Positions 14,106-22,320 are shown, counted from the stretch's first letter. The stretch is 23,624 bases of DNA from Gemmatimonadota bacterium (GCA_003220975.1 QHTX01000098.1:1-23624); one strand, 5' to 3'. Numbers and translations are program-made. Notes: generated by a model from the sequence alone, not told the origin.

Positions 14106-15890
14106 ATGACGCATTGCCCGAGTTTGACGGCGCGACTTCCGGCGTCACTCCTGGTCGCGGCGTTGGCGTGCGGCGGGCTGTGGAGCGCCGTGCAGGCGCA
14201 GGGCGAGGCCGCCCCGCGCACCCACGTCACGAAGAATGGCGTGGAGGTCGACCTGCGCTCGCTGGGCCGCCAGGTCGCGGATGCCCTGGCCGAGAGCGGG
14301 ACGTTGGTCGGGTTCGGCGAGGTCAGCCCCGACCCGAGTGAGGCTGTCGTCCCCCAGGTCCAGCTGCGCGGTGTCAACGCCCAGAGCAATGACGGGAGCC
14401 TGGACAACCTGCAGGTGTTCCCTGGGTTCCGGTCCTTCCTGGAAGTCACGCAGAGTGAGACCTCCCTCGCCGCCTCCGGCCGCAGGATGGTGATGGGTTA
14501 CAACAGTTCGGCGAACCAGCCCCTGCAGCAGTTGCCGTCCGGCGGACTCGTTTTCCTGCGGCGCTTCCTCTCGGGGTTCTCGGCGTCGGACGACGGCGGG
14601 CTGACGTGGACCAGCGGCTTCGTGCCGCCCGTGCCCGGCAGCATCGCCACGTTCGGCGACCCGGTGGTCGCCGTGGACCGCCACGGCACCTTCTACTACG
14701 CGGGCCTCGGCGCGGATGCGAGCGCGCGTACTACCATTCAGGTAAATCGTTCCACCGACGGCGGCCGCACCTGGAGCGACGCCGTGGTCGTCCAGCAGGA
14801 CAACGGCGGGGACAAGGACTGGATGGCGGTAGGACCCGATCCCGGGAGCAAGAACCGCGACAACGTTTATGTCACCTGGACGAGCTTCCAGTCGACCGGC
14901 CAGCAACTGCGCTTCGGGCGCTCCACCGATGGCGGCGCGACCTGGGTGACGAAGACCATCTTCGCCCCGTCAGCGGATCCGAATCCGGCGCATGCGCAGA
15001 ACTCGCTCCAGTTCACCAACCCGGTGGTGGATCCCATTACTGGCCGGCTGTACATCCCGTTCGCGCACTTCAGCAATTCGGACCAGGACTTCCTCCAGGT
15101 GCTCGCGTCCGACGATGCCGGCGAGACGTTCCACTTCCTGACCTTCAACGACCCGAGCGCGCCCGATCCGACGCTGCTCACGGTCACCCAGCCGGGCGAG
15201 CTCGTTGATTGCCGCAGTGGGGGAGTGCGCCTGGCGATCCACGCGGGGCCCTCCACCCCTGGGCGGTTCGGCCTGCGGAGCTTCGTCCAGGCCACCCGTC
15301 TGACCATCCAGCCCGCCTTCGCGGCGCGCAACGGCGTGCTCTACCTCGCTTGGTCCAACTCGACGAGCCTCGTGTTTGGGGATCCAAACTCGGGCTCCGA
15401 CATCCGTTTCGTGCGGTCCGAGGATGGCGGGAACAGCTGGACCGCTCCGGTGCAGGTGAACCCCACGGTGGCCGGGGACGCCCACCACGTGCTGCCGTCG
15501 CTGGCGATCGACGTGGACCCGAACGACGTGCACGTCACCTATTACACGCAGCATGCGGACGGGACGGTGGACCTCGACATGGCCAACTCGCACGACCGGG
15601 GCGCGACGTTCCCGGGCGGGCGGACCGTCCGGGTCACGGGCACCGCCAGCCCGCTCCCGCCGACCAACAACCGCCTGACGGTCACGGCCACGACCAACTA
15701 CGATCGCACGATCGTGGCCTGCTATGCTCTGGGAGAGTATCAAAGTGTCACCACCGCCAACGGCTCGGTGTACGCCGCGTGGGGCGACACCCGCAACGTG
15801 GTGACGCACCCCATCAACGTGTTCGATCCGCTGTCGGGGGTCACCCACGCTCAGACGGACGTCTTCTTCCAGAAGGTGAAAGCGCAGTAG
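14106..15890 (+). CDS. Secreted BNR/Asp-box (sialidase-like propeller) protein
   Basis: The product is 594 residues with a signal peptide (SLLVAALACGGLWSAVQAQ) and AAGGAG six nt before the start. Six Asp boxes (S/A-x-D-x-G-x-T-W type) are visible at about residues 161-168, 216-223, 273-280, 335-342, 438-445 and 495-502; the last two are degenerate, reading SEDGGNSW and SHDRGATF. They mark the blades of a six-bladed sialidase-fold propeller. I see no FRIP motif or clear arginine triad of a neuraminidase, so it may be a carbohydrate-binding or other exo-glycosidase-like protein rather than a sialidase. A pair of Cys (in VDCRSGG and VACYALG) could bridge. It is probably secreted to the periplasm or outside. 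Substrate unknown. The gene is followed, 18 nt on, by the convergent small lipoprotein gene. Confidence 0.88.
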   Translation: MTHCPSLTARLPASLLVAALACGGLWSAVQAQGEAAPRTHVTKNGVEVDLRSLGRQVADALAESGTLVGFGEVSPDPSEAVVPQVQLRGVNAQSNDGSLDNLQVFPGFRSFLEVTQSETSLAASGRRMVMGYNSSANQPLQQLPSGGLVFLRRFLSGFSASDDGGLTWTSGFVPPVPGSIATFGDPVVAVDRHGTFYYAGLGADASARTTIQVNRSTDGGRTWSDAVVVQQDNGGDKDWMAVGPDPGSKNRDNVYVTWTSFQSTGQQLRFGRSTDGGATWVTKTIFAPSADPNPAHAQNSLQFTNPVVDPITGRLYIPFAHFSNSDQDFLQVLASDDAGETFHFLTFNDPSAPDPTLLTVTQPGELVDCRSGGVRLAIHAGPSTPGRFGLRSFVQATRLTIQPAFAARNGVLYLAWSNSTSLVFGDPNSGSDIRFVRSEDGGNSWTAPVQVNPTVAGDAHHVLPSLAIDVDPNDVHVTYYTQHADGTVDLDMANSHDRGATFPGGRTVRVTGTASPLPPTNNRLTVTATTNYDRTIVACYALGEYQSVTTANGSVYAAWGDTRNVVTHPINVFDPLSGVTHAQTDVFFQKVKAQ

Positions 15891-15908
15891 GGCGTGTCGC
15901 GTGTCGCG

Positions 15909-16349
15909 CTAGGAACAGGGAACGAGCTGAGGCGCCGTCCCCAGGCTCAACACGAACGGTCCCTGTGAGGCGCCCGTGGCGGTGAGCGTCATGGTCAGCG
16001 TGAGCTGCTTGCCACTCACCACGCCGCCGTAGCGCGCCGCCTCTCCCGAATCGCCGGGTGCCACCGGCCCGGCGGGCTGCGCGACATACACGCCGGCCAG
16101 GTCGAAGCGTCCTTGGGCGTCGAGTTGCACCGGCACGGTGATGCTGCCGCGGCCGCAGTCAAATTGGAGCGTCGCCCCGTCAGCGGCGGCGCTGAGCGCG
16201 GCGTTGGGGCCGCCCCAGTCGCCCGACAGCAGGGCGCCGGGCGATCCGGCCGGCACGCCCGGCTGGGCGGCGGCGCCGAGATGGTCGGCGCGGCACGAGA
16301 TCACGGCGACAGGAAGCGTCGCGAGTACGAGCAGGCGAGCTGTGTTCAT
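15909..16349 (-). CDS. Small secreted lipoprotein with a WGG/DCA-like beta fold
   Basis: The product is 146 residues from ATG 16349 (GGAGG upstream on the minus strand); the longer frame begins in a non-coding region and is dropped. The signal peptide is MNTARLLVLATLPVAVISC, with a weak lipobox (AVISC). The mature part has GDWGGPNAALSAAADGATLQFDCGRGSI followed by FDLAGVYV, ARYGGVVSGKQLTLTMT and a terminal VPCS. I recall this WGG...FDC...G.F...A.Y.G pattern from many uncharacterised proteins of Acidobacteriota and Gemmatimonadota. The two mature Cys residues probably form one disulfide holding the beta sandwich. No enzymatic motif is seen. It is divergent from the duplicated DUF4382-like gene; the 193-nt gap holds a CRP/FNR-like palindrome. 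Confidence 0.83.
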   Translation of the reverse strand: MNTARLLVLATLPVAVISCRADHLGAAAQPGVPAGSPGALLSGDWGGPNAALSAAADGATLQFDCGRGSITVPVQLDAQGRFDLAGVYVAQPAGPVAPGDSGEAARYGGVVSGKQLTLTMTLTATGASQGPFVLSLGTAPQLVPCS

Positions 16350-16460
16350 CGGTTGTCCCTCCCTCAAGGGACCTGGCGTACGCAGCATAACGGGAGGCGC
16401 CGGTCCGGCGCCACCGGGAGAAACCCGGAGCGACGCCATGTGACCAGCGGGAGTGTGACC

Positions 16461-16476
16461 TGTGACATGGATCACA
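16461..16476. promoter_or_regulatory. CRP/FNR-family-like binding site
   Basis: TGTGA-N6-TCACA, with perfect half-sites, lies 82 nt before the DUF4382-like start codon and 112 nt from the opposite lipoprotein start. Two extra TGTGAC half-sites lie at 16439-16444 and 16454-16459. A TATCCT (16491-16496) downstream could be the -10 box. Confidence 0.5.
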
Positions 16477-16542
16477 CATACGCCCCTCAGTATCCTCGCC
16501 ACTGGTGTATCAGCCAACAGCAATCGGCACAAGGAGGTATTG

Positions 16543-17628
16543 ATGGCAACGGGCTGCAGATCCATCGCACTCGGCCTCGCCTCGATGCTCGCCGTCTCCT
16601 GCCAGACCACCCGCGATCTGACAACCCCCGGCTCCGGCATGACGGCTCGCGTCGTGGCGTCCGACGCGAGCCGGCCTGTGGGGCCGGACGGCAGGCCGGT
16701 CAGCGTCACCGGAACGGCTACCTTCACTGGCCTGACCGTGGAGCTGTGGGACGGGCAGCAGTGGCTCACGGTCGCGAACGGCTCCGGCAACGCCACACTC
16801 GCCCTCGGCGACGGGGCGTTGCAGGCGACGCTGGTCCCGGCGACCGAGATCCCCGCCGGCAGCTACAGCGAGATGCGGTTCACCGCCGCGAGCGCGACGC
16901 TCGACGTCGCGGTGGCCGGGATCAACTTCTCGGCGCGCACCCAGGCCACCGAAGAATCGCTCACGCTCGATAAGACCGTCGCCGTGACCGTCAATCCGGA
17001 CGGCTCCCGTACCTTCAGCGTCGAGTTGCAGCTGATCCGCACGGTGTCGCTGAGCGTCGATCCGGTGACCGGCGCCCCGATCGTGACTCTGAACGGCGAT
17101 TTCGGTCCGGTGACGATGCCGGCTGCCTCGATGCGGACGAGCGTGATCGGATCAGACCGGAGTCAACCGGTGACCTCCCCCGCCGGCATGTCCGTGAGCG
17201 GGTCGGCGACGTTCACGGGGTTGAGCGTGGACCTGTGGGACGGACAGCAGTGGTGGGCGGTGGCGAACGGCTCCGGGACGGCCACGTTCGCGCTCGAGGA
17301 CGGCACGGCCGCAGCGACGCTCGTGCCCGCGAGCGAGCTGCCGGCGGGTGACTACACGCAGATCCGCCTGACGGCCACCAACGCGGTCGTCGATCTCACG
17401 CTGGACGACGGCAGCCGGCAGTTCTCGGCCGGGCTGCAATCGAACGGACCCGTCGTCATCACGAAGAGCGTGACCGTCACGGTGAACCCGGACGGCTCGC
17501 GGACGTTGGCAGTTCAGTTCGAAATGGTGCGCTCGGTCGCCCTTGACGTTGATCCGACGAGCGGGGCCGCCAGCGTCAGTGTGACCGGCGATTTCGGAGC
17601 GGCGACGGCCGCAGCCAGCGCGCGCTGA
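16543..17628 (+). CDS. DUF4382-like lipoprotein with two tandem repeats
   Basis: The product is 361 residues from ATG 16543, with AAGGAGGT (16531-16538) in front. The lipobox is LAVSC with Cys20. Two homologous units follow, at about residues 54-187 and 217-352; both contain VxGxATFTGLxVxLWDGQQW, the ALVPA-type E(I/L)PAG(S/D)Y phrase, TVTVNPDGSRT and a closing GDFG. At the DNA level the units match over long blocks with a period of 489 nt (for example from 16741 and 17230). The LPAGDYTQIRL phrase is a hallmark I associate with DUF4382 (carbohydrate-binding-like fold), so an outer-membrane sugar- or surface-binding protein is possible; no catalytic residue is visible. A very strong hairpin closes the transcript. 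Confidence 0.86.
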   Translation: MATGCRSIALGLASMLAVSCQTTRDLTTPGSGMTARVVASDASRPVGPDGRPVSVTGTATFTGLTVELWDGQQWLTVANGSGNATLALGDGALQATLVPATEIPAGSYSEMRFTAASATLDVAVAGINFSARTQATEESLTLDKTVAVTVNPDGSRTFSVELQLIRTVSLSVDPVTGAPIVTLNGDFGPVTMPAASMRTSVIGSDRSQPVTSPAGMSVSGSATFTGLSVDLWDGQQWWAVANGSGTATFALEDGTAAATLVPASELPAGDYTQIRLTATNAVVDLTLDDGSRQFSAGLQSNGPVVITKSVTVTVNPDGSRTLAVQFEMVRSVALDVDPTSGAASVSVTGDFGAATAAASAR

Positions 17629-17662
17629 TCGCGCGCGGGGCGCGAGTCACTGGCCTACGCCA

Positions 17663-17701
17663 GACGGGCCGGCCGGGGATCGAGACCCCGGCCGGCCCGT
17701 C
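17663..17701 (+). terminator. Strong terminator hairpin after the DUF4382-like gene
   Basis: A perfect 16-bp inverted repeat (arms 17663-17678 and 17686-17701, GC-rich) has a 7-nt ATCGAGA loop and ends in ACTTTCC. It lies 34 nt past the stop. It shares a GGGCCGGC core with the 19987 hairpin and the ACTTTCC tail with the 4105 hairpin. Confidence 0.85.
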
Positions 17702-17846
17702 ACTTTCCTAGGGCCCCAGGGTGATATGTGTCAAAATGCAATGGGGCCACTCACTCGTGAGGGCGCCGCGTGGACCGCAGCTGTGGGCTACGGTGGCGCT
17801 GAGGGGTCCCACCCGCCGGATAGCTGCAATCGTCGCTTCCCGCCCG

Positions 17847-17852
17847 TATACC
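17847..17852 (+). promoter_or_regulatory. Weak -10 box candidate upstream of the subtilase
   Basis: TATACC matches TATAAT at four positions. The expected -35 (CTGCAA, 17824-17829) matches at only three positions. The transcript would start near 17860, leaving about 30 nt with a GGAGGG site (17878-17883). The rest of the 262-nt gap shows only a CTCACTCGTGAG palindrome near 17749. Confidence 0.3.
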
Positions 17853-17890
17853 GAGCGTCAGACAACTGCAAGCCGTTGGAGGGTCGACCG

Positions 17891-19945
17891 ATGAGAAAAC
17901 TTGTCGTCTCCGTGGTGGCCGTGATGGCGGTTGCGGGATGTCAAGATGGACGTACTCCGGCGGGCCCAGATCGAGAGGCACGTGTGCAGGCCGATGCAGG
18001 GCCCGCATCCACGGCCGAGGTCATCCCTGGGCAGTACATCGTGGTGCTGAAGCCGACCGCCCAGGACGTGAGCGCGATTGCGCGGGACCTGGTAGCGGCG
18101 CACGGTGGGACGCTGCGCTTCACGTACACCCACGCGCTGCAGGGCTTCTCGGCGCAGCTCTCGGACGCGGCTGCCGCTGTGCTGGCGCAGCACCCGCTGG
18201 TTGCCTATGTGGAGCCCAACCAGATGATGCACGCCATCACCGACCAGTTGAATCCGCCGAGCTGGGGCCTCGATCGGGTCGACGAGCATGACCTCCCGCT
18301 GGACAACGTCTACACCTACAACGCCACCGGGGCGGGGGTGAAGGTGTACATCATCGACACCGGCATTCGGAAGACGCACGTCGACTTCGGCGGGCGCGCG
18401 ATCACGGGAGTGGATGAGATCACTCCCGGCGGCACGGCGGACGACTGCAACGGGCACGGCACGCACGTGTCAGGGACCGTCGGCGGCGCGACGTACGGTA
18501 TCGCCAAAGAGGTCACGTTGGTGGCCGTGCGGGTGCTCGATTGCTCGGGAAGCGGCACGACCGACCAGGTAATCGCGGGCGTCGACTGGGTCACCGGAGA
18601 CCACCTGGCCGGCCAGCCCGCGTCGGCCAACATGAGCCTGGGTGGCGGCTTCGACCAGGCCCTCAACAACGCGGTCGAGAACTCCATCGCGGACGGGGTG
18701 ACTTATGCGATCGCCGCGGGCAACAGCAGCTTTGATGCCTGCTTCTTCTCGCCGTCAAGCGCTCCCGACGCGCTGACGGTCGCGGCGAGTGCGAGCAACG
18801 ATGCGAGAGCCTCGTTCTCGAATTACGGCTCGTGCGTCGACCTCTATGGACCCGGCGTGAGCATCACGTCCGACTGGAACAGCTCGGACGACGCGACCAA
18901 CACGATCAGCGGTACGTCGATGGCTGCGCCACACGTCGCCGGAGCCGCGGCACTGTATCTGCAGGGCCACCTGAGCGCCCTGCCGGCCGAGGTGGGACAG
19001 GCGATCAAGAGCGCGGCGACGCCGAACAAGATCACGGGCAATCCGTCCGGAACGCCGAACCTGCTACTCTACACGAAGGACTTCAGCGCCGGACCTCCAC
19101 CGTCGCCCCCGGCGGCGCCTAGCAACCTCAATGCTCAAGCGGTCTCGTCGAACGAGATCGACCTCACATGGGTGGACAACGCCAGTAATGAAGACGGGTT
19201 CAAGATCGAGCGGTGCCAGGGCAGCGGCTGTACGAATTTCACGGAAATCACGACAGTCGGGGCCAATGTCACGAGCTACGCCAACAGCGGACTGAGCCCG
19301 AGCACCACGTACCGCTACCGGGTGCGGGCGTTCAACGCGGGCGGGAACTCCGGCTACTCGAACGAAGCGGAAGCGACGACCCTCCCGCCGCCGCAGCCTC
19401 CGGCTGCGCCGAGCAACCTCACCGCTTCCGCGGTGTCGTCCAGCCAGGTCGACCTCGCCTGGACCGACAACTCGAACAACGAGGTCGGGTTCAGGATCTT
19501 GCGCTGCCAGGGCGCCGGGTGCTTCGACTTCGGAGCGGTCGCCTCGGTGGGGCCCAACACGACTCAGTACTCGGATGTCGGGCGCACGGAGAACACGCTC
19601 TACCGCTACCAGATCGAGGCGTTTAACGCGGGCGGCAGTTCTTACTCGAACGTGGCCGAGGCCACGACGCCGCTCAGTAACCCGCCGGTGGCGAAGTACA
19701 CGTGGAGTTGCGGCCAGCCCGGCGGCAAGGGGTGCACCTTCACCAGCACCTCGACGGACGACATCGGGATCACGTCGACCACGTGGACCTTCGGCGACGG
19801 GACGACCGGCACGGGCACACCGGCGAAACATGTGTACAAGACGCCCACCAGCTACACCGTGCTATTGACGGTCCAGGACGCCGGCAACCAGACGCGCAGC
19901 CGGTCCTGCCAGGTCCAGACGGGGACGTCCGGAACTTGCCAATGA
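17891..19945 (+). CDS. Lipid-anchored S8 subtilase with I9 propeptide, two Fn3 domains and a PKD domain
   Basis: The product is 684 residues from ATG 17891, with GGAGGG seven nt upstream; an upstream extension lacks a signal peptide and is dropped. Domain order: lipoprotein signal peptide (VAGC, Cys17); inhibitor_I9 propeptide with IPGQYIVVLK and LVAYVEPNQ (~44-112); catalytic domain (~120-395) with D156 in YIIDTGI, H189 in NGHGTHVSG, oxyanion N278 in AAGNSS and S343 in GTSMAAPHVAG; Fn3-1 (~407-497) and Fn3-2 (~501-590), which are DNA-level duplicates; and PKD (~597-675). The triad and surrounding motifs are those of proteinase K-like S8 peptidases, so it should be an active endopeptidase. 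Fn3 and PKD modules usually bind polysaccharide or protein. A Cys anchor would hold it on a membrane. Fn3 units carry an extra CQGxGC pair. Confidence 0.94.
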   Translation: MRKLVVSVVAVMAVAGCQDGRTPAGPDREARVQADAGPASTAEVIPGQYIVVLKPTAQDVSAIARDLVAAHGGTLRFTYTHALQGFSAQLSDAAAAVLAQHPLVAYVEPNQMMHAITDQLNPPSWGLDRVDEHDLPLDNVYTYNATGAGVKVYIIDTGIRKTHVDFGGRAITGVDEITPGGTADDCNGHGTHVSGTVGGATYGIAKEVTLVAVRVLDCSGSGTTDQVIAGVDWVTGDHLAGQPASANMSLGGGFDQALNNAVENSIADGVTYAIAAGNSSFDACFFSPSSAPDALTVAASASNDARASFSNYGSCVDLYGPGVSITSDWNSSDDATNTISGTSMAAPHVAGAAALYLQGHLSALPAEVGQAIKSAATPNKITGNPSGTPNLLLYTKDFSAGPPPSPPAAPSNLNAQAVSSNEIDLTWVDNASNEDGFKIERCQGSGCTNFTEITTVGANVTSYANSGLSPSTTYRYRVRAFNAGGNSGYSNEAEATTLPPPQPPAAPSNLTASAVSSSQVDLAWTDNSNNEVGFRILRCQGAGCFDFGAVASVGPNTTQYSDVGRTENTLYRYQIEAFNAGGSSYSNVAEATTPLSNPPVAKYTWSCGQPGGKGCTFTSTSTDDIGITSTTWTFGDGTTGTGTPAKHVYKTPTSYTVLLTVQDAGNQTRSRSCQVQTGTSGTCQ

Positions 19946-19986
19946 CACACGGCTAGCGTGGCGGTTGCAGGTCCGTAGAATACCCG

Positions 19987-20017
19987 ACACGGGCCGGCGC
20001 GTCCTGCCGGCCCGTGT
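19987..20017 (+). terminator. Terminator hairpin after the subtilase
   Basis: A perfect 12-bp inverted repeat, ACACGGGCCGGC with its complement, encloses a 7-nt GCGTCCT loop. It is placed 41 nt past the stop and before the pseudopilin operon. The T run after it is weak, as with the other hairpins in this window. Confidence 0.75.
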
Positions 20018-20046
20018 TGGCGTCGCGCTCTCAGGGGGAGTAGGGT

Positions 20047-20430
20047 ATGCGGAGCGGGTTCACGCTCATCGAGCTGCTGGTGGTGCTCGTGCTGATGGGC
20101 CTCGCCGCCGCGCTCGTCGCGCCGGCGCTGTTCCCGCCCCGGCACGACGCGTCGGCGCTCAGGGCGCTCCTCGGGAGCGCGCGGGACGCCGCCGCGCGGC
20201 GCGGGGAGGTCGTCTACCTGCGGATCGACGTCGGGGGCCGGTGGCGCATGGAGGGCGGCGCCTCCGTGCTCGAGGGGACGCTCGCCGCCGGCCGGATGGA
20301 GCCGGTCTTCGCAACCCCCGTCACGCTCGTCGTGTCGCCGCTCGGCAGCTGCGCCTTCGACGTCCAGAGCAGCGCGGCGGCGGCGGTCGTCGCGCTCGAA
20401 CCTCTCACCTGCAACCTCCGCGCGCCGTGA
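20047..20430 (+). CDS. gspH: GspH-type minor pseudopilin
   Basis: The product is 127 residues from ATG 20047 with a GGGGGAG site 6 nt upstream. A short prepilin leader ends in MRSG^FTLIELLVVLVLM, with the conserved Glu at +5, the signature cleaved and methylated by the prepilin peptidase. A long N-terminal alpha helix and then a small beta head with two Cys (SCAFD, LTCNLR) follow. Identification as GspH rests on length, fold and place as first gene of a gspHIJK-like order. Minor pseudopilins prime the type II secretion pseudopilus in the periplasm. The stop overlaps the next gene (GTGA). Confidence 0.82.
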   Translation: MRSGFTLIELLVVLVLMGLAAALVAPALFPPRHDASALRALLGSARDAAARRGEVVYLRIDVGGRWRMEGGASVLEGTLAAGRMEPVFATPVTLVVSPLGSCAFDVQSSAAAAVVALEPLTCNLRAP

Positions 20431-20774
20431 GACGGAGCGGGCTGACGCTGCTCGAGACCATGGTGGCCCTGGTTATCCTGGGGCTCGTCGTCGTCGGCTT
20501 TCTCGCGGTGTTCCAGGGCTCGACGCGGCTCGCCCGGGACTCGGAGCGCTGGGCCGAGGCCGTGGCCTACGCCGAAGACGCGATGGAAGCGGTGAAGCTC
20601 GACCCCGCGGAGCTCCTGGCCCCGGCTCCGGTCGAGCTGCGGGGAGGGTTCGAGCGGAGCGTCGAGACACGCGCCTGGGGCGGAGACGACAGCGTCCGGG
20701 TCGTGACGGTGGTCGTCACGCTGCCGGATGGTGGGGGTCACATGACGCTCACTCGGTTGGTGGCGACGCGGTGA
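20427..20774 (+). CDS. gspI: GspI-type minor pseudopilin
   Basis: The product is 115 residues from GTG 20427, whose GTGA overlaps the stop of the preceding gene. The leader is short and ends before SG^LTLLETMVALVILGLVVVGF, with Glu at +5. The head is short (~80 residues) and rich in beta strands, with an RVVTVVVTLPDGG segment typical of the GspI core. No Shine-Dalgarno is visible before the GTG, so translation probably depends on termination of the upstream gene. A longer upstream frame on this strand is out of register with the GspH product and is a shadow. Assigned by gene order and length; function is minor pseudopilus assembly. Confidence 0.84.
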   Translation: MRRSGLTLLETMVALVILGLVVVGFLAVFQGSTRLARDSERWAEAVAYAEDAMEAVKLDPAELLAPAPVELRGGFERSVETRAWGGDDSVRVVTVVVTLPDGGGHMTLTRLVATR

Positions 20775-21373
20775 GCGCCCTGCGGGGGGGGGGCGGGTTC
20801 ACGCTGCTCGAGCTGGTGGTCGCCCTCGTGCTCGCCGGCGTCGTCGCCCTGCTGGTGTATGGCGCCGCGGCGGCCGGCGCCGACACCCAGGCGCGCCTGC
20901 GGGAACGGGGGTTGGCCCAGCAGGAAGCACGAGCGTTCCGTGCGACGCTCGAGGACGCTCTCCGCAACGCCCGACCGGCGCGGATCCGGGGCGACACGGC
21001 GTTCAACCTGGACGTGCATCGCGACGCAGGCGGTCGCCCGCGCGACCGCATCGCGTTCGTCACCGCGGGCGCCTTTCCGCCGCTCACCGCCGACGCCGAC
21101 TGGGCCGTGACCGTCGAGCCGTCGCCTCGGGGCCTGCTGCTCGAGGCGGTGCCGCTCGGCGTCGCGGCGCCGGTGCCCGTCGTGCTGCGTCTGCCGGGAG
21201 TCACTGGGCTCGATGTCCGGGTGCTCGCGATATCGCGGCTGCGCGAGTGGACGAAGCGGTGGGTGTTTCCCTCGCTTGTGCCGCCCGGGGTGGAGTTCAC
21301 CTTCTGGACCGACTCGGGACCAGGTGGAGGCCGACCGCTGCGCCTCATGCTGCCGCTGGGAGGCGTGCAGTGA
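20771..21373 (+). CDS. gspJ: GspJ-type minor pseudopilin
   Basis: The product is 200 residues from GTG 20771, overlapping the GspI stop by four bases. The leader reads MSALRGGGG^FTLLELVVALVLAGVV, with Glu +5, and the Gly run gives a G at -1. The head is the long GspJ type (~160 residues) with RIAFVTAGAF, GLLLEAVPLG and a RLREWTKRWVF segment. The C-terminal Gly/Pro/Arg-rich GPGGGRPLRLMLPLGG probably leads to an exposed strand. In type II secretion GspJ, GspI and GspK form the pseudopilus tip. The stop again overlaps the next gene. A poly-G stretch (20788-20794) in the leader region is a possible sequencing weak point but the frame holds. Confidence 0.86.
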   Translation: MSALRGGGGFTLLELVVALVLAGVVALLVYGAAAAGADTQARLRERGLAQQEARAFRATLEDALRNARPARIRGDTAFNLDVHRDAGGRPRDRIAFVTAGAFPPLTADADWAVTVEPSPRGLLLEAVPLGVAAPVPVVLRLPGVTGLDVRVLAISRLREWTKRWVFPSLVPPGVEFTFWTDSGPGGGRPLRLMLPLGGVQ

Positions 21374-22308
21374 GTCCGCTGCGGGAGCGGCGCGGCGTCG
21401 CGCTGATGCTCGTGCTCTGGCTCATCGTCGTGTTGGGTGCGATCGCCGTGGGTGTCGGCGCGCTGGCGCGGGAGGAGTCCAACGTGGTGGGGAACGTGCG
21501 GACGCGGGCGGCGGCGCGCTACGCGGCCGAGAGCGGGGTCCTGGCGACGCGAGTGCGGCTGCAGCGCGCGCTGCGCGCGGCGCAGACCCCACAGGGCTCG
21601 GTCCTCGTCCTCCGCCGGTTCGCCGAGCCGCCGGCGTCCGGTCGCGAGGAAGTGCTGGGCGCGACGCGGTTCCAGGCTGTGGTGGTCAACCTGAACGCCC
21701 GGCTCGACCTGAATGGCGCCGACGGGCCGATGCTCGTCGCGTTCTTCGGGCAGTTCGTGGGGCCGCGGAAGGCCGGCGCGCTGGCCGACGCGCTCCAGGA
21801 CTGGAGGGACGAGGACGACTTGGTGCGCCCCAACGGGGCCGAGGCTGCGGAGTACGCGCGCATCGGCTCGCCGTTCCGGCCGAGCAATCGGCCGCTCGCG
21901 GGTCTGAACGAGCTGACGCGCATCATCGGCTTTTCCGACTCCCTCGCCACGCGGCTGGCTCCGTACGTCACGGTCCAGAGCGACGGCCGGGTGGACGTGA
22001 ACGCGGCGCCGGAGTCCGTGCTGGCCGCGGTGGCGGGCGTCGGGCCGGCGGGCGCCCGGTTGCTCGTGTCGGAGCGCGCCCAAGGAGCGATCTTCGACTC
22101 ACCCGTCATGGTGTGGAGCGTGCTGCGGCACGTCGGGAACGCGTGGGGAGCCGCCGACATCGCGCATCTGACCACTCTGCCGCGCCGCATCCTGGTCGTC
22201 AGCCGTGGCTGGGAGACGGGGCACCCGCTGACGCACGAGATCCAGGCGGTCTTCGACGTCGACGGGCCGGTGCTCACGCTGCGCTTCTGGACCGAACGCG
22301 ATCTCTGA
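21370..22308 (+). CDS. gspK: GspK-type pseudopilin, tip subunit
   Basis: The product is 312 residues from GTG 21370 (GGGAGG six nt upstream), with a GTGA overlap of the GspJ stop. The leader RERRG^VALMLVLWLIVVL lacks Glu at +5, as expected for GspK. The head contains FQAVVVNLNARLDLN, then a SAM-like alpha domain region (DALQDWRDEDDL and LNELTRIIGFSDSL), then DVNAAPESVLAAVAGVGPAGARLL, the hallmark of the general secretion K subunit. GspK sits at the pseudopilus tip and blocks its growth or contacts substrates. The order H-I-J-K here equals the canonical gsp order, but no gspG or other core component is inside the window. Confidence 0.9.
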   Translation: MSPLRERRGVALMLVLWLIVVLGAIAVGVGALAREESNVVGNVRTRAAARYAAESGVLATRVRLQRALRAAQTPQGSVLVLRRFAEPPASGREEVLGATRFQAVVVNLNARLDLNGADGPMLVAFFGQFVGPRKAGALADALQDWRDEDDLVRPNGAEAAEYARIGSPFRPSNRPLAGLNELTRIIGFSDSLATRLAPYVTVQSDGRVDVNAAPESVLAAVAGVGPAGARLLVSERAQGAIFDSPVMVWSVLRHVGNAWGAADIAHLTTLPRRILVVSRGWETGHPLTHEIQAVFDVDGPVLTLRFWTERDL

Positions 22309-22320
22309 GGATTCGCTCCG

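Noticed and set aside
14106..15890. Assignment of the BNR protein as a neuraminidase
   Set aside because: Asp boxes are present but no FRIP motif or arginine triad is seen, so only the fold is supported.
17816..17823. CCGGATAG before the subtilase as a third copy of the shared 16-bp motif
   Set aside because: Only 8 bases match and the flanks differ, so chance is likely in this GC-rich window.
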